From JAUWMI01 sp964454265 (lineage in GTDB: Bacteria; Sumerlaeota; Sumerlaeia; MWCT01; JAUWMI01): a stretch of DNA of 64,000 nt. Of the stretch, positions 35,267 through 43,931 are shown one piece after another (the stretch's first letter is position 1; the number at the start of each line of letters is the position of its first letter). The DNA is taken from NCBI GenBank assembly GCA_964454265.1, contig CAYVXD010000001.1, positions 1-64,000 of the forward strand. Reading direction: 5' to 3'. The notes beneath the pieces are model-generated. The model was not told the origin of the DNA, did not search any database, and worked only from the letters and a program-made list of their open reading frames with translations. Made by a program: the position numbers and the translations under genes.

Positions 35267-36094
35267 CTACTGATATCCATGGAATTTTGACACGCCTAAA
35301 AAGTTGCCCGAGACGTACGCAATGACAATAAGGACGCACCCCGTTATTGCAACATAGCCAGTTCGCTTACCAATCCACCCGATACGCGTACGCAGGTGAA
35401 GATACACAACATAGTAGAGCCACAGCACCACCGATGACAGGACTTTTGCATCCATATAGCTGAACATGGTACGCACTTGTTGGGCAAAAAGCCAGCCCGT
35501 CACAATTCCAAATGTCAGAAATAGAAAACCGAATGAAATGCAGCGATGTGTGTAATGATCCATTCGCATGAGCGGAGGAAACCGGTCAAACAGACGCAGA
35601 TAGCTCTTGTTCTTCATCTGGTAATCCAGCGCAATGTAAAGAATGCCAATGCCTGCGGCCAAGATAAACAAGGCATAACTTAACATAAAAAACGGAATGT
35701 GGAGCACAGCGAATGCACTCCGGAGATACGACTCGGCAGAGGGTGCCTTAACAAGTCTGTCAAACGAGAGCGACACAATGTTGAGTACGATAATGCACGG
35801 TGTGAGAATTGCTGCCAGGAGATCAAACCGCAGAATGGCGATGGCGACCGCGTTGGTGGCTATAAGAAAGAACGAAAGCAGGAGTAAGGAAGCCTTCAGC
35901 GTCGCAGCAGGGAACGATCCAATCTGCAGTCCGCTCACAAGGACGCCAAGCCCCATACATCCTACGGCAACCCAGGCTGCCAGAATGCCAATTCGGTTTG
36001 GTGCTTCACCTTTCGTCCATAATAGGCGCAGCGTCGCAATGAACGTCACCACCAGACTAAACGTAGCGCAGATATACAGAATTGTATCTACCAT
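35267..36094 (-). CDS. HemX/CcsA-like cytochrome c assembly membrane protein
   Basis: This 275-residue polytopic membrane protein has about eight hydrophobic segments. It belongs to the CcsA/HemX family, whose members handle haem or influence HemA levels. The position directly before hemA fits HemX. The tryptophan-rich WWD haem motif of true CcsA/CcmC is not obvious. The ATG at 36094 follows GGAGGGAGA and overlaps the preceding gene by 7 bases. Confidence 0.8.
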   Translation of the reverse strand: MVDTILYICATFSLVVTFIATLRLLWTKGEAPNRIGILAAWVAVGCMGLGVLVSGLQIGSFPAATLKASLLLLSFFLIATNAVAIAILRFDLLAAILTPCIIVLNIVSLSFDRLVKAPSAESYLRSAFAVLHIPFFMLSYALFILAAGIGILYIALDYQMKNKSYLRLFDRFPPLMRMDHYTHRCISFGFLFLTFGIVTGWLFAQQVRTMFSYMDAKVLSSVVLWLYYVVYLHLRTRIGWIGKRTGYVAITGCVLIVIAYVSGNFLGVSKFHGYQ

Positions 36095-36726
36095 TCTCCC
36101 TCCAGAACTTTCAACGCCTCTTGTCTGGCTGCGGCTCTTCCCTGAGATCTGATCAAATAAGGAATATCCATATTCAGAATTTTGTTCAGAATAAGGGATT
36201 TCTTTTGAGGATCACTAATTTTTTCCAGGATGAGATCACGCAGCTCGCCGAGCAGATCAACGTAATCGCCATATGTCTCGTCGAACAACCTCTCCAGGTT
36301 CTTGCGGATCCTCTTCGACAATGCTGGACATTTCCCATCGCTCGAGACTGCGACCTGGAATCCTCCCCGTTGCACCACTGCAGGAACAATAAAATTGCAC
36401 AAATCCGGCGCGTCAACAACATTGACCAACAACCGGCGTCGCCTAGCTTCCACAGAGATTTCCCGGTTTAAATCCTCATCATCGGTCGCTACAAATACTA
36501 GATCAGCCCCATCAATATCGCCTGGCTGATAGCTCCGCTGGTGAAGAGTTATTTTCGCCCTTTTGGCGAGGTGCAAAAGCGCGGCGGTAACCTCTGGACT
36601 CACCACAGTTATCTGGGCATTGAACGGCAACAGATTGTAGACTTTGCGTTCAGCAATCTTGCCGCCGCCAACAACCATACATTTAAGGGAGTCAAGTCCC
36701 AAGAGTATCGGATAATAGCGTGGCAT
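36088..36726 (-). CDS. Precorrin-2 dehydrogenase / siroheme synthase N-terminal type
   Basis: The protein resembles the NAD-dependent dehydrogenase-ferrochelatase half of CysG (also Met8 and SirC). It oxidises precorrin-2 to sirohydrochlorin and may insert iron. The NAD loop VVGGGKIAERK is at residues 18-28. DADLVFVATDDEDLN-like and NVVDAPDLCNFIVPAVV segments are typical. The 212-residue length covers only this half; the methyltransferase half is not in the window. It is the first gene of the tetrapyrrole operon. Confidence 0.9.
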   Translation of the reverse strand: MPRYYPILLGLDSLKCMVVGGGKIAERKVYNLLPFNAQITVVSPEVTAALLHLAKRAKITLHQRSYQPGDIDGADLVFVATDDEDLNREISVEARRRRLLVNVVDAPDLCNFIVPAVVQRGGFQVAVSSDGKCPALSKRIRKNLERLFDETYGDYVDLLGELRDLILEKISDPQKKSLILNKILNMDIPYLIRSQGRAAARQEALKVLEGEW

Positions 36727-37052
36727 AGCAGAATGGAGTAAATCCTTTGAAATCTAAGTGATTGGCGTGCCTGAACTTACTGCAGGTGACTCTACAGAAT
36801 TTGACTGTAATGTCAATAGTTTTCCTTGCTGTGAACCTGCGGATGCTGTTCCCTGCGCTTGTCTGCTCCACCTGTGACACGCTCTACTGGTTACCCGCTT
36901 GTTTGTCTCTTCGTCGCCTCTCAGAGGCATGTTTTTTCTCGTGATTTCTTCTTGACAAGCCTACTGAATCGCCATACAAAGAGAAGCTAATTTTTTATGC
37001 TGCCAGTCTGTGGTGAATTCTCTACAATGATCTTCATGGGAGGCATTTCACA
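36727..37052. other. Divergent intergenic region, tetrapyrrole operon and lysC
   Basis: No gene is visible. It holds the lysC promoter (listed separately) and must hold the promoter of the minus-strand tetrapyrrole operon, which I cannot place. Confidence 0.5.
36952..36980 (+). promoter_or_regulatory. Probable sigma-70 promoter of lysC
   Basis: TTGACA at 36952-36957, a 17-base spacer, then TACAAA at 36975-36980. The lysC start is about 70 bases downstream. The sequence around the -35 box (TTCTTGACAAG) is identical to that before the ROK regulator gene. Confidence 0.55.
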
Positions 37053-38273
37053 TTGGGTATTGTTGTGCAGAAATTTGGTGGGTCATCCGTGGCGGATGCC
37101 AAGAGAATCATAAGTGTAACTCGGAGGGTGATTGCTGAGAAGGATAAGGGAAACCGGGTAGTCGTCGTGGTCTCGGCCATGGGGAAAACAACCGACAATC
37201 TGCTGGCCCTGGCCTCGCAGATCACAGACAGGCCCGATCCGCGCGAGATTGATATGCTCATCTCAACTGGTGAGCAGATTTCCATCTCGTTGCTGGCAAT
37301 TGCCATTCAATCCATGGGCTATCCGGCAATTTCGTTCACCGGTCCCCAGATCGGCATTTTGACTGATCAGATTCATCGCAAGGCAAAAATTGTTCACATT
37401 AACGACGAGAAGATCAAACGGGCACTGGAGGAGGGAAAGGTTGTCATCGTTGCCGGTTTTCAGGGGTGCACCCTGGAAAACGAGATCACCACACTGGGCA
37501 GGGGCGGCTCAGACACTACTGCCGTTGCCCTGGCGGCCGTGCTCGGGGCCGACGTGTGTGATATTTATACGGATGTTGACGGCGTTTATACCACCGACCC
37601 GCGCATCGTTAAGAATGCCCGCAAGCTCGACCGTATCTCATACGACGAAATGTTGGAACTTGCCAGCCAGGGCGCCAAGGTGCTCTATTCTCGCGCCGTG
37701 GAATTTGCAAAGAAATACAATGTTCCGGTTCATGTACGGTCTAGCTTTAATGACAACCCCGGCACCATGGTAGTGAAGGAGGAGAAAGATATGGAAGATA
37801 TTGTTGTCAGCGGCGTGGCCTATAACCGCGACGAGGCAAAGATTTCCATACTCGGCGTGCCCGATCGGCCGGGAATTGCCGCTGAAATATTTGGCAGTCT
37901 GGGCGACGCCAATATCATCGTAGATATGATTATTCAGAACGTGGCCGAGAAGGCACTGAACGATATCTCCTTTACCGTTGGAAAGGATGACTTCAACGAA
38001 GCCCTTAATGTCGCCAAGCAGGAATGCAAACGCCTCAAGGCACGGGATGTCGTCTACGATACAGAGATCGCCAAAGTCTCGGTGGTCGGCGTTGGCATGA
38101 AAAGTCATTGTAGCGTGGCAGCCAAGATGTTCAGGGCTCTGGCAAAGAACAATATTAATATCGAGATGATCAGCACCTCGGAAATCAAAATCTCGTGCAT
38201 CATCAATGGCAAAGATCTCGACAAGGCTGTGCAGGCGATTCACGACGAGTTTGAACTCGAGGTCGCAAAATAA
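37053..38273 (+). CDS. lysC: Aspartate kinase
   Basis: This enzyme phosphorylates aspartate, the entry to lysine, threonine and methionine synthesis. KFGGSSVADAKRI is at residues 7-19, and the kinase core includes GGSDTTAVALAAVLGAD and TDVDGVYTTDPR. Two ACT domains occupy about 265-405, so feedback by lysine or threonine is expected. The start is TTG, supported by GGAGG at 37039-37043, nine bases upstream. The stop overlaps the next ATG by one base (TAATG). 406 residues is normal for a single-function enzyme. Confidence 0.95.
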   Translation: MGIVVQKFGGSSVADAKRIISVTRRVIAEKDKGNRVVVVVSAMGKTTDNLLALASQITDRPDPREIDMLISTGEQISISLLAIAIQSMGYPAISFTGPQIGILTDQIHRKAKIVHINDEKIKRALEEGKVVIVAGFQGCTLENEITTLGRGGSDTTAVALAAVLGADVCDIYTDVDGVYTTDPRIVKNARKLDRISYDEMLELASQGAKVLYSRAVEFAKKYNVPVHVRSSFNDNPGTMVVKEEKDMEDIVVSGVAYNRDEAKISILGVPDRPGIAAEIFGSLGDANIIVDMIIQNVAEKALNDISFTVGKDDFNEALNVAKQECKRLKARDVVYDTEIAKVSVVGVGMKSHCSVAAKMFRALAKNNINIEMISTSEIKISCIINGKDLDKAVQAIHDEFELEVAK

Positions 38274-39226
38274 TGCCCAAAAAGGGAAAGCCGGTTGATC
38301 TCAAGCGTGTCACGACGTACCCCATCCGTAGCCGCGTGAGTAAACTGGATCAGTCGTTGCTGGCACGGCTTCCCTCGCCCGATAAGCCTCTGGCCGAGTT
38401 TTTCCGCACCTGGCCAAAACTGCTAAAGGCCAAGGAATTCCTCCGCATCGCTGAGCGCATGGCCCATGCTCACCGGACCGACCGTGCTGTTGTTTGGATG
38501 ATGGGCGCACATCCGATCAAGTGCGGCCTCTCGCCTCTGATTGTTGATCTGATTAAGCGTAAGGTCATCACCTGTGTTGCCATGAATGGCGGTGCTGCTA
38601 TCCACGACTTCGAACTCGCCTTCTTCGGCCACACGAGCGAAGACGTCGACCGCGGCCTCGAAGACGGTTCCTTTGGCATGGCCCAGGAAACCGGTGAAGG
38701 CATGAACAACATCATCAACGAAGGCGTGCGCCGCGGTTACGGCATTGGCGAGGCACTTGGGCAGAGCATCCTGCGCCGTGGCGCTAAATTCCAGGAACTC
38801 AGCATCCTCTGCCAGGGTTTCAAAGACAACCTTCCGGTAACCGTCCACATTGCCTTGGGCACTGATATCATTCATCAGCATCCAAACGTGGATGGCGTGG
38901 CGCTTGGCAAGGGTGGTATTCTGGATTTTCGGATCCTGGCAGGTCAGCTGCCGGGCTTAAACGATGGTGGGGTAGTGATCAATTGCGGCTCGGCTGTGAT
39001 TATGCCCGAGGTCTTCTTGAAGGCCCTGACAATCGCCCGCAACCTTGGCAATAAGGTAAAAGACTTCACCGCTGTGAACCTGGATATGATCGAGCACTAC
39101 CGACCTATGGCTAATGTCCTCACCCGGCCAACCAGCCTTGGCGGCGAAGCCTATTCAATCGTAGGGCATCACGAGATCATACTTCCGCTTTTGTACTCAG
39201 CGATTCTCACTCAACTCAAGTCTTGA
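38273..39226 (+). CDS. Deoxyhypusine-synthase-like Rossmann protein
   Basis: I read this as a distant member of the deoxyhypusine synthase fold. Features in matching order are VVWMMGAHPIKCGLSP, CVAMNGGAAIHDFELAF, TDIIHQHP, GGVVINCGSAVIMPEVFL, and GGEAYSIVGHHEIILPLLY near the end. These parallel the substrate, NAD and terminal segments of that enzyme. The catalytic lysine of deoxyhypusine synthase (in an SWGK motif) is not found in the corresponding LTRPTSLGG segment, so the classical reaction is unlikely. Bacteria also lack eIF5A. Translation is coupled to lysC, and thrC follows 245 bases later, suggesting a role near aspartate-family or polyamine metabolism. This is inference. Confidence 0.5.
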   Translation: MPKKGKPVDLKRVTTYPIRSRVSKLDQSLLARLPSPDKPLAEFFRTWPKLLKAKEFLRIAERMAHAHRTDRAVVWMMGAHPIKCGLSPLIVDLIKRKVITCVAMNGGAAIHDFELAFFGHTSEDVDRGLEDGSFGMAQETGEGMNNIINEGVRRGYGIGEALGQSILRRGAKFQELSILCQGFKDNLPVTVHIALGTDIIHQHPNVDGVALGKGGILDFRILAGQLPGLNDGGVVINCGSAVIMPEVFLKALTIARNLGNKVKDFTAVNLDMIEHYRPMANVLTRPTSLGGEAYSIVGHHEIILPLLYSAILTQLKS

Positions 39227-39471
39227 TATCCGATACCCGTTCTGTGTACTGATTAGATGTGGATTAACACAGGCAGAGTAGTGGGAAATCACAGACTGGG
39301 TTATAACGGGCAGGCGTTCAGCAATACGCGAACTTGCGCTGCAGAGCCATCTTTGGCACTGCCCGTCCTTAGGAGCCGCAAAATTTGCCTTGCAAAAATC
39401 AACCGGAATTGTGATAGATAAATATGGAGTCGGTTGAGTATTATTAAATTTGTGCGCACGGGCTCGGCCTG

Positions 39472-40770
39472 ATGAACATTACGCTTCAATGCATTGATTG
39501 TGGAAAGCAGTACGATCCGCTGGAGCTTCGCTACACGTGCGATTGCGGCGGCCTGCTCGACGCGATTCATGATCTCGACCGCCTGAAATCCTTGCCTCTT
39601 AAACAGCTCTTCGACGAGCGCTGGAACTCGCGCTCGTTTCCCTACAACTCCGGGGTCTGGCGCTATAGGGAACTCATTATTCCTGTTGATGATCAGTTCA
39701 TAGTATCTAAACCGGAAGGGAACACCAATCTGTATCCCGCCGGAAAGGCGGGTGAGTATGCTGGCCTGCGCCGCATGTTTCTCAAACATGAAGGTGAGAA
39801 TCCCACCAGTTCATTTAAAGATCGTGGGATGACCTGCGGTATCACTATGGCACGGCTACTGCACGCCGACACTGTCGCCTGTGCCTCCACTGGCAACACC
39901 TCTGCCTCTATGACCGCCTACGCGGCCCTCGCTGGCATGCGGGCCATCATCTTCATCCCCGAAGGCAAGATCAGCTACGGCAAGCTAACCCAGGCCCTGG
40001 CGTACGGCGGGAAAACGTTCCAGATTCAGGGCAATTTTGACGACGCCATGGCCCTCGTGGTGGAGGTCTGTAAGGAACTTAATATCTACCTTCTTAACTC
40101 CATCAACCCGTTCCGCATTGAAGGCCAGAAAGCAATTGGCTTTGAGGTGCTTCAGCAGCTCAACTGGCAGATGCCAGACTGGTTCGTGCTGCCAGGGGGA
40201 AACCTGGGCAACAACAGTGCGCTGTCTAAAGGGCTGAAGGAGCTTTTCGACATTGGCCTTATTACTAAGATTCCGCGCATTGCTGTAATTCAGGCCGAAG
40301 GCGCCAACCCTCTTTACAAAATGTGGAAAGAGAAAACTGCTTTCAAACCGGTCAGGCAACCCGAGACCATTGCAACCGCCATCAAAATCGGGAATCCCAT
40401 CTCGTGGAAAAAGGCCATGCGAGGCATTGAGTGGAGCAACGGCGTTGTTGAGCAGGTCTCGGAGCAGGAAATCATGGATGCCAAAGCGTGGGTGGATGCC
40501 GTGGGAATTGGTGCTGAGCCTGCTTCTTGCTGCTCCATTGCTGGCGCTAAAAAGCTAGTTGAAAAGGGCGTGATCCATCCTGATGAACTGGTCATTGGTA
40601 TTCTAACCGGTCATCTGCTCAAGGATCCTGAAGCCGTAATTCGCTACCACACGGGTGACCTCAAGTCGCTAGGGATTGAGTCGAGGTATGCGAATGCGCC
40701 GATTCGGATTGAACCTACACTTGATGCGGTGAGGGAGGCGCTCTATGAAGTACGTCGTGTTTCTCGCTGA
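39472..40770 (+). CDS. thrC: Threonine synthase
   Basis: This PLP enzyme makes threonine from O-phosphohomoserine. The N-terminus has a small cysteine cluster (C7, C10, C23, C25) typical of the archaeal/plant-like branch. The PLP lysine is K116 in NPTSSFKDRG, and the phosphate loop is GGNLGNNS. The 432 residues are full length. The last 26 bases overlap the next gene. With lysC and thrB on the same strand, this is a threonine-directed cluster. Homoserine dehydrogenase is not in the window. Confidence 0.93.
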   Translation: MNITLQCIDCGKQYDPLELRYTCDCGGLLDAIHDLDRLKSLPLKQLFDERWNSRSFPYNSGVWRYRELIIPVDDQFIVSKPEGNTNLYPAGKAGEYAGLRRMFLKHEGENPTSSFKDRGMTCGITMARLLHADTVACASTGNTSASMTAYAALAGMRAIIFIPEGKISYGKLTQALAYGGKTFQIQGNFDDAMALVVEVCKELNIYLLNSINPFRIEGQKAIGFEVLQQLNWQMPDWFVLPGGNLGNNSALSKGLKELFDIGLITKIPRIAVIQAEGANPLYKMWKEKTAFKPVRQPETIATAIKIGNPISWKKAMRGIEWSNGVVEQVSEQEIMDAKAWVDAVGIGAEPASCCSIAGAKKLVEKGVIHPDELVIGILTGHLLKDPEAVIRYHTGDLKSLGIESRYANAPIRIEPTLDAVREALYEVRRVSR

Positions 40771-41950
40771 CGGAATGGCTGACGAGCCACTCCCGGAGCT
40801 CTCAAACAAAACACCACTTATGGTCGCTCGTACGCCTCACCTTGATCGCCTGGCGCGTAACGGCCGATGCGGAACACTCCTCACCTTGCCCGAAGGCTTT
40901 CCCACCAGCTCAGACGTTGCGAACCTCTCAGTGCTCGGCTACGACCTTGCATCCTGCTATACGGGTCGCGGCCCTCTTGAAGCAATCAGCCAGGGCATTA
41001 AACTCGGCCCTCATGATGTCGCATTCCGCTGTAACCTGATCACTGCGAAGGACGGCGTCCTTGACGAATACTCGGGCGGGCACATCAGTAGCGAGGAAGC
41101 GTGCGAACTCATACATGCCCTGGACGAAAAATTTGGCACTCCCAAAATCCGCTTCCATCCGGGCGTTAGTTATCGGAACATTCTGATTCTTTCTGGCGAG
41201 GAGTTTTCTGACCAACTTGAATACCACAAGCCCGATAGCTCCCACGGTATGGCGATTCGCTCGATCTTGCTTGCGCCGAAGGAGCCAGATGCGAAAGCGA
41301 CCGCAGAGCTCCTCAATCAGATGACTCTCGATTCGGAAGATTTGCTCAGCAGCCATCCAGTTAACAAGAAACGCGTTTCCGAGGGAAAGAAACCTGCTAA
41401 TATGATCTGGCTATGGAGCCCGGGTAAAAAGCCTGAGCTCGAAGCCTTTCACCGCAAGTACGGCCGCCACGGTGCCATTATCTCGGCCGTTGACGTCATC
41501 TTTGGCATTGGTATTGCTGCTGGCATGAAGATCATCAAAGTGCCAGGCGCAACCGGCTATATTGATACGAATTACGAAGGGAAAGCTGATGCTGCGCTTA
41601 AGGCACTCCAACGCGTGGACTTTGTGTATGTGCACGTTGAAGCGATTGACGAAGTCAGCCACCTTGGTAAGCTTGACCTTAAGCTGCAGGCGATCAAAGA
41701 CTTCGACCGCCGAGTGTTAGGCCATTTCCTCGAACGCTGCCCACCCGGTGTGACTGTTGCTGTTCTGCCCGACCATCCTGTGCCCCTCAAACTCCGCAAG
41801 CACACCCGCACACCCGTGCCATTTGCCATCTACAAACCCGGAACAACGCCTGACATGGTTGCTGAGTTTAATGAGTATTCCTGCCACGAAGGGAGTCTCG
41901 GCGAGCTCAAAGGCGATGGCTTTATGAAAGCTCTCTTCCGTACCGCATGA
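40745..41950 (+). CDS. Archaeal-type cofactor-independent phosphoglycerate mutase / proposed homoserine kinase
   Basis: This is an alkaline-phosphatase superfamily enzyme, with metal-binding D9 in LADGMADEP and the nucleophile region PTSSDVANLS (residues 53-62). The 401-residue length matches the ApgM family. A subgroup of this family found next to thrC has been proposed as an alternative homoserine kinase (TIGR02535 class), and the 26-base overlap with thrC fits that subgroup exactly. A normal GHMP homoserine kinase also lies 1 kb downstream, so the two could be redundant, or this one could serve glycolysis. Confidence 0.85.
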   Translation: MKYVVFLADGMADEPLPELSNKTPLMVARTPHLDRLARNGRCGTLLTLPEGFPTSSDVANLSVLGYDLASCYTGRGPLEAISQGIKLGPHDVAFRCNLITAKDGVLDEYSGGHISSEEACELIHALDEKFGTPKIRFHPGVSYRNILILSGEEFSDQLEYHKPDSSHGMAIRSILLAPKEPDAKATAELLNQMTLDSEDLLSSHPVNKKRVSEGKKPANMIWLWSPGKKPELEAFHRKYGRHGAIISAVDVIFGIGIAAGMKIIKVPGATGYIDTNYEGKADAALKALQRVDFVYVHVEAIDEVSHLGKLDLKLQAIKDFDRRVLGHFLERCPPGVTVAVLPDHPVPLKLRKHTRTPVPFAIYKPGTTPDMVAEFNEYSCHEGSLGELKGDGFMKALFRTA

Positions 41951-42334
41951 TGTTGACACCCGCCTTGTAAACCCTAGCGAACTCTGAAAATGACCTGATC
42001 TGAATCCTGCTGGCACGAAATAGAATTTATGGCGTAGCCACTGCTGGAACGACGAAATATTTTCTCCGAGCATCAGCTATCGTATCATAAAACTTCTATC
42101 AAGCGGACAGCAACCACAGCGAATTTTTCCAAGGAGCCCTTTATTCAAATTCCTGCCAGGTCTATAACCCTTTCCGGCCTTGCACCATGCCTGAACAAGG
42201 CAACTGTGCGGCAGTGTTTGGTCACCCCTCAAGCCGTCTGAGTGTAATGAAAAAGCATTGACTTTTCATGGGGTTTCTCCTATCAAGAGACTTCTTAAAT
42301 TTCAGAGTTGATTTTTTTACCTTATGGCACTGAA
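41951..42334. other. Intergenic region upstream of hisH
   Basis: No gene is supported. A 24-codon frame at 42187 has only two histidines and no ribosome site, so a his leader peptide is not indicated. A good promoter lies at 42258-42286. Confidence 0.5.
42258..42286 (+). promoter_or_regulatory. Probable sigma-70 promoter of hisH-thrB
   Basis: TTGACT at 42258-42263, a 17-base spacer, and TATCAA at 42281-42286, about 48 bases before the hisH start. Confidence 0.5.
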
Positions 42335-42949
42335 ATGAGCATCGTTATTATAGATTATGGGATGGGGAATCTGCGCAGTGTGGAGAAGGCGTTTGTGCGC
42401 CTGGGGTTTACGGTGGAGATTACGTCTGACCCGGACGCTATCAATCGCGCAGAAAAGATTGTAGTACCCGGTGTTGGCGCTTTTGGCGACGCCATGCGCG
42501 AGTTGCGCGAGCGCGGTCTAATCGAGCCTCTTCTGTGCGCAATCACTGATCAGCGTCCCTTTCTTGGCATCTGCCTTGGCTTGCAGGTGCTCTTTGAAGG
42601 AAGCGAAGAAGCCCCAAATGTCCCAGGACTTGGCGTGATCCCAGGTCTCGTGAAGCGCCTTCAGACCGACCTTAAGGTGCCCCATATGGGCTGGAATACG
42701 CTTCATGTTATTCGCCGTCCCCCGATCCTTGACGGCATTTCCGACAGCGCCTACGTCTATTTTGTCCATTCCTACTACGTTGAGCCGATGGATGGCTCCG
42801 TCACTGCAACCACAACAGACTATGGCATTTCGTTCACCTCGATGATCTGGAGGGGCAACCTTTTTGCCACTCAGTTCCACCCCGAGAAGAGCCAGGCAGT
42901 GGGGTTAGAGATTCTAAAAAAGTTCGGAGAATATCGTGGCGAAACCTGA
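42335..42949 (+). CDS. hisH: Imidazole glycerol phosphate synthase glutaminase subunit
   Basis: This is the glutamine amidotransferase that feeds ammonia to HisF in histidine synthesis. The catalytic cysteine is C80 (PFLGICLGLQ). The His/Glu pair is in TQFHPEKSQ near 188. VIIDYGMGNLRSV opens the protein. The ATG at 42335 begins the conserved part; the longer TTG frame at 42308 adds nine residues. No HisF or other his gene is nearby, which is unusual. The end overlaps thrB by 14 bases. Confidence 0.93.
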   Translation: MSIVIIDYGMGNLRSVEKAFVRLGFTVEITSDPDAINRAEKIVVPGVGAFGDAMRELRERGLIEPLLCAITDQRPFLGICLGLQVLFEGSEEAPNVPGLGVIPGLVKRLQTDLKVPHMGWNTLHVIRRPPILDGISDSAYVYFVHSYYVEPMDGSVTATTTDYGISFTSMIWRGNLFATQFHPEKSQAVGLEILKKFGEYRGET

Positions 42950-43871
42950 TCAAACGGGCATCAGAATCAAAGTACCCGCATCTACCACAAATCTTGGGCC
43001 AGGCTATGATTGCCTAGGCCTTGCTCTGAAACTTTACAATTATATTGAATTCGAGCGGCTGCCGCGCGGAAAAACGCAGCTCATCTGGCAAGGCGAACAA
43101 AATGACGCCATGCGTCCGCATGTTGAGAAGCTCGTACTGCGAGCAGCAAGAGAGATATTTGATTTGTGCGGAGTTAGTGCTCCAGGCTTGAGAATTACCT
43201 TGAAGCTCAATATCCCCATTGCACGAGGGCTTGGCAGTAGTGCAACCGCCATTATCGCCGGCATGGTCGCAGCGAATGAATTATGTGGCAGTCGGATTTC
43301 CCGAGAAAAGCTTCTGGTACAGAGCGCAAAGTTTGAAGGGCATCCTGACAACGTCACGGCTTGCTTTCTGGGTGGTTTAACTGCTTCAACGTTTAGTGGA
43401 GATGGTCTTGCGATCAGGAAGTATCGACTCAGAAGTGCGCTCAAAGTGGTTGTTGTTGTCCCCTCCTATGGTCTGGAAACCAGAAAGGCGCGCGCGGTGA
43501 TTCCGAAGCACGTGAAGCACCGTGACGCAGTGTTTAACCTCAGCCGCGTTCCTCTGGTGATTGATCGCCTGGTTACGGGCGAATTATCTGACCTTCAGCG
43601 CTTGATGCAGGATCGCCTCCACCAGCCTTATCGTAAACCGTTGATTAAAGGTTATGACCAGATTGTCAGAGCCGGCCTGAATGCAGGTGCGGGTGCAGTA
43701 GTACTCAGCGGCGCAGGCCCTTCCATGGTCGCTTTTTGCACCTCCAATGTTGAACAGGTTGCCACGTCCATGGGGGAGATTCTGAGCACCCTTAACATAT
43801 CAAACTACGTCTTGATTCTCTCGCCGGATAATCGCGGAACCGTTGTCGAACACTTTGACCGTATCTCATAG
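42936..43871 (+). CDS. thrB: Homoserine kinase, GHMP family
   Basis: This enzyme phosphorylates homoserine for threonine synthase. The ATP loop PIARGLGSSATAI spans about residues 94-106, and VPASTTNLGPGYDCLGLAL (13-31) is the family N-terminus. GAGAVVLSGAGPSMVAFC closes the fold. The start is GTG, inside hisH. 311 residues is typical. Confidence 0.92.
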   Translation: MAKPDQTGIRIKVPASTTNLGPGYDCLGLALKLYNYIEFERLPRGKTQLIWQGEQNDAMRPHVEKLVLRAAREIFDLCGVSAPGLRITLKLNIPIARGLGSSATAIIAGMVAANELCGSRISREKLLVQSAKFEGHPDNVTACFLGGLTASTFSGDGLAIRKYRLRSALKVVVVVPSYGLETRKARAVIPKHVKHRDAVFNLSRVPLVIDRLVTGELSDLQRLMQDRLHQPYRKPLIKGYDQIVRAGLNAGAGAVVLSGAGPSMVAFCTSNVEQVATSMGEILSTLNISNYVLILSPDNRGTVVEHFDRIS

Positions 43872-43931
43872 ACTTTTTACATTATCAACTCCCTTCGAAA
43901 CGTCAGTGGGGCAGGGCCTGGAGCATGTGTA

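Noticed and set aside
37638..38243. 201-residue minus-strand open frame
   Set aside because: It is opposite lysC, whose ACT domains account for the sequence.
38273..39226. True deoxyhypusine synthase
   Set aside because: The covalent-intermediate lysine motif is missing and the bacterial host should lack eIF5A.
42187..42261. Histidine leader peptide before hisH
   Set aside because: The 24-codon frame has only two histidines, no ribosome site, and runs into the -35 box.
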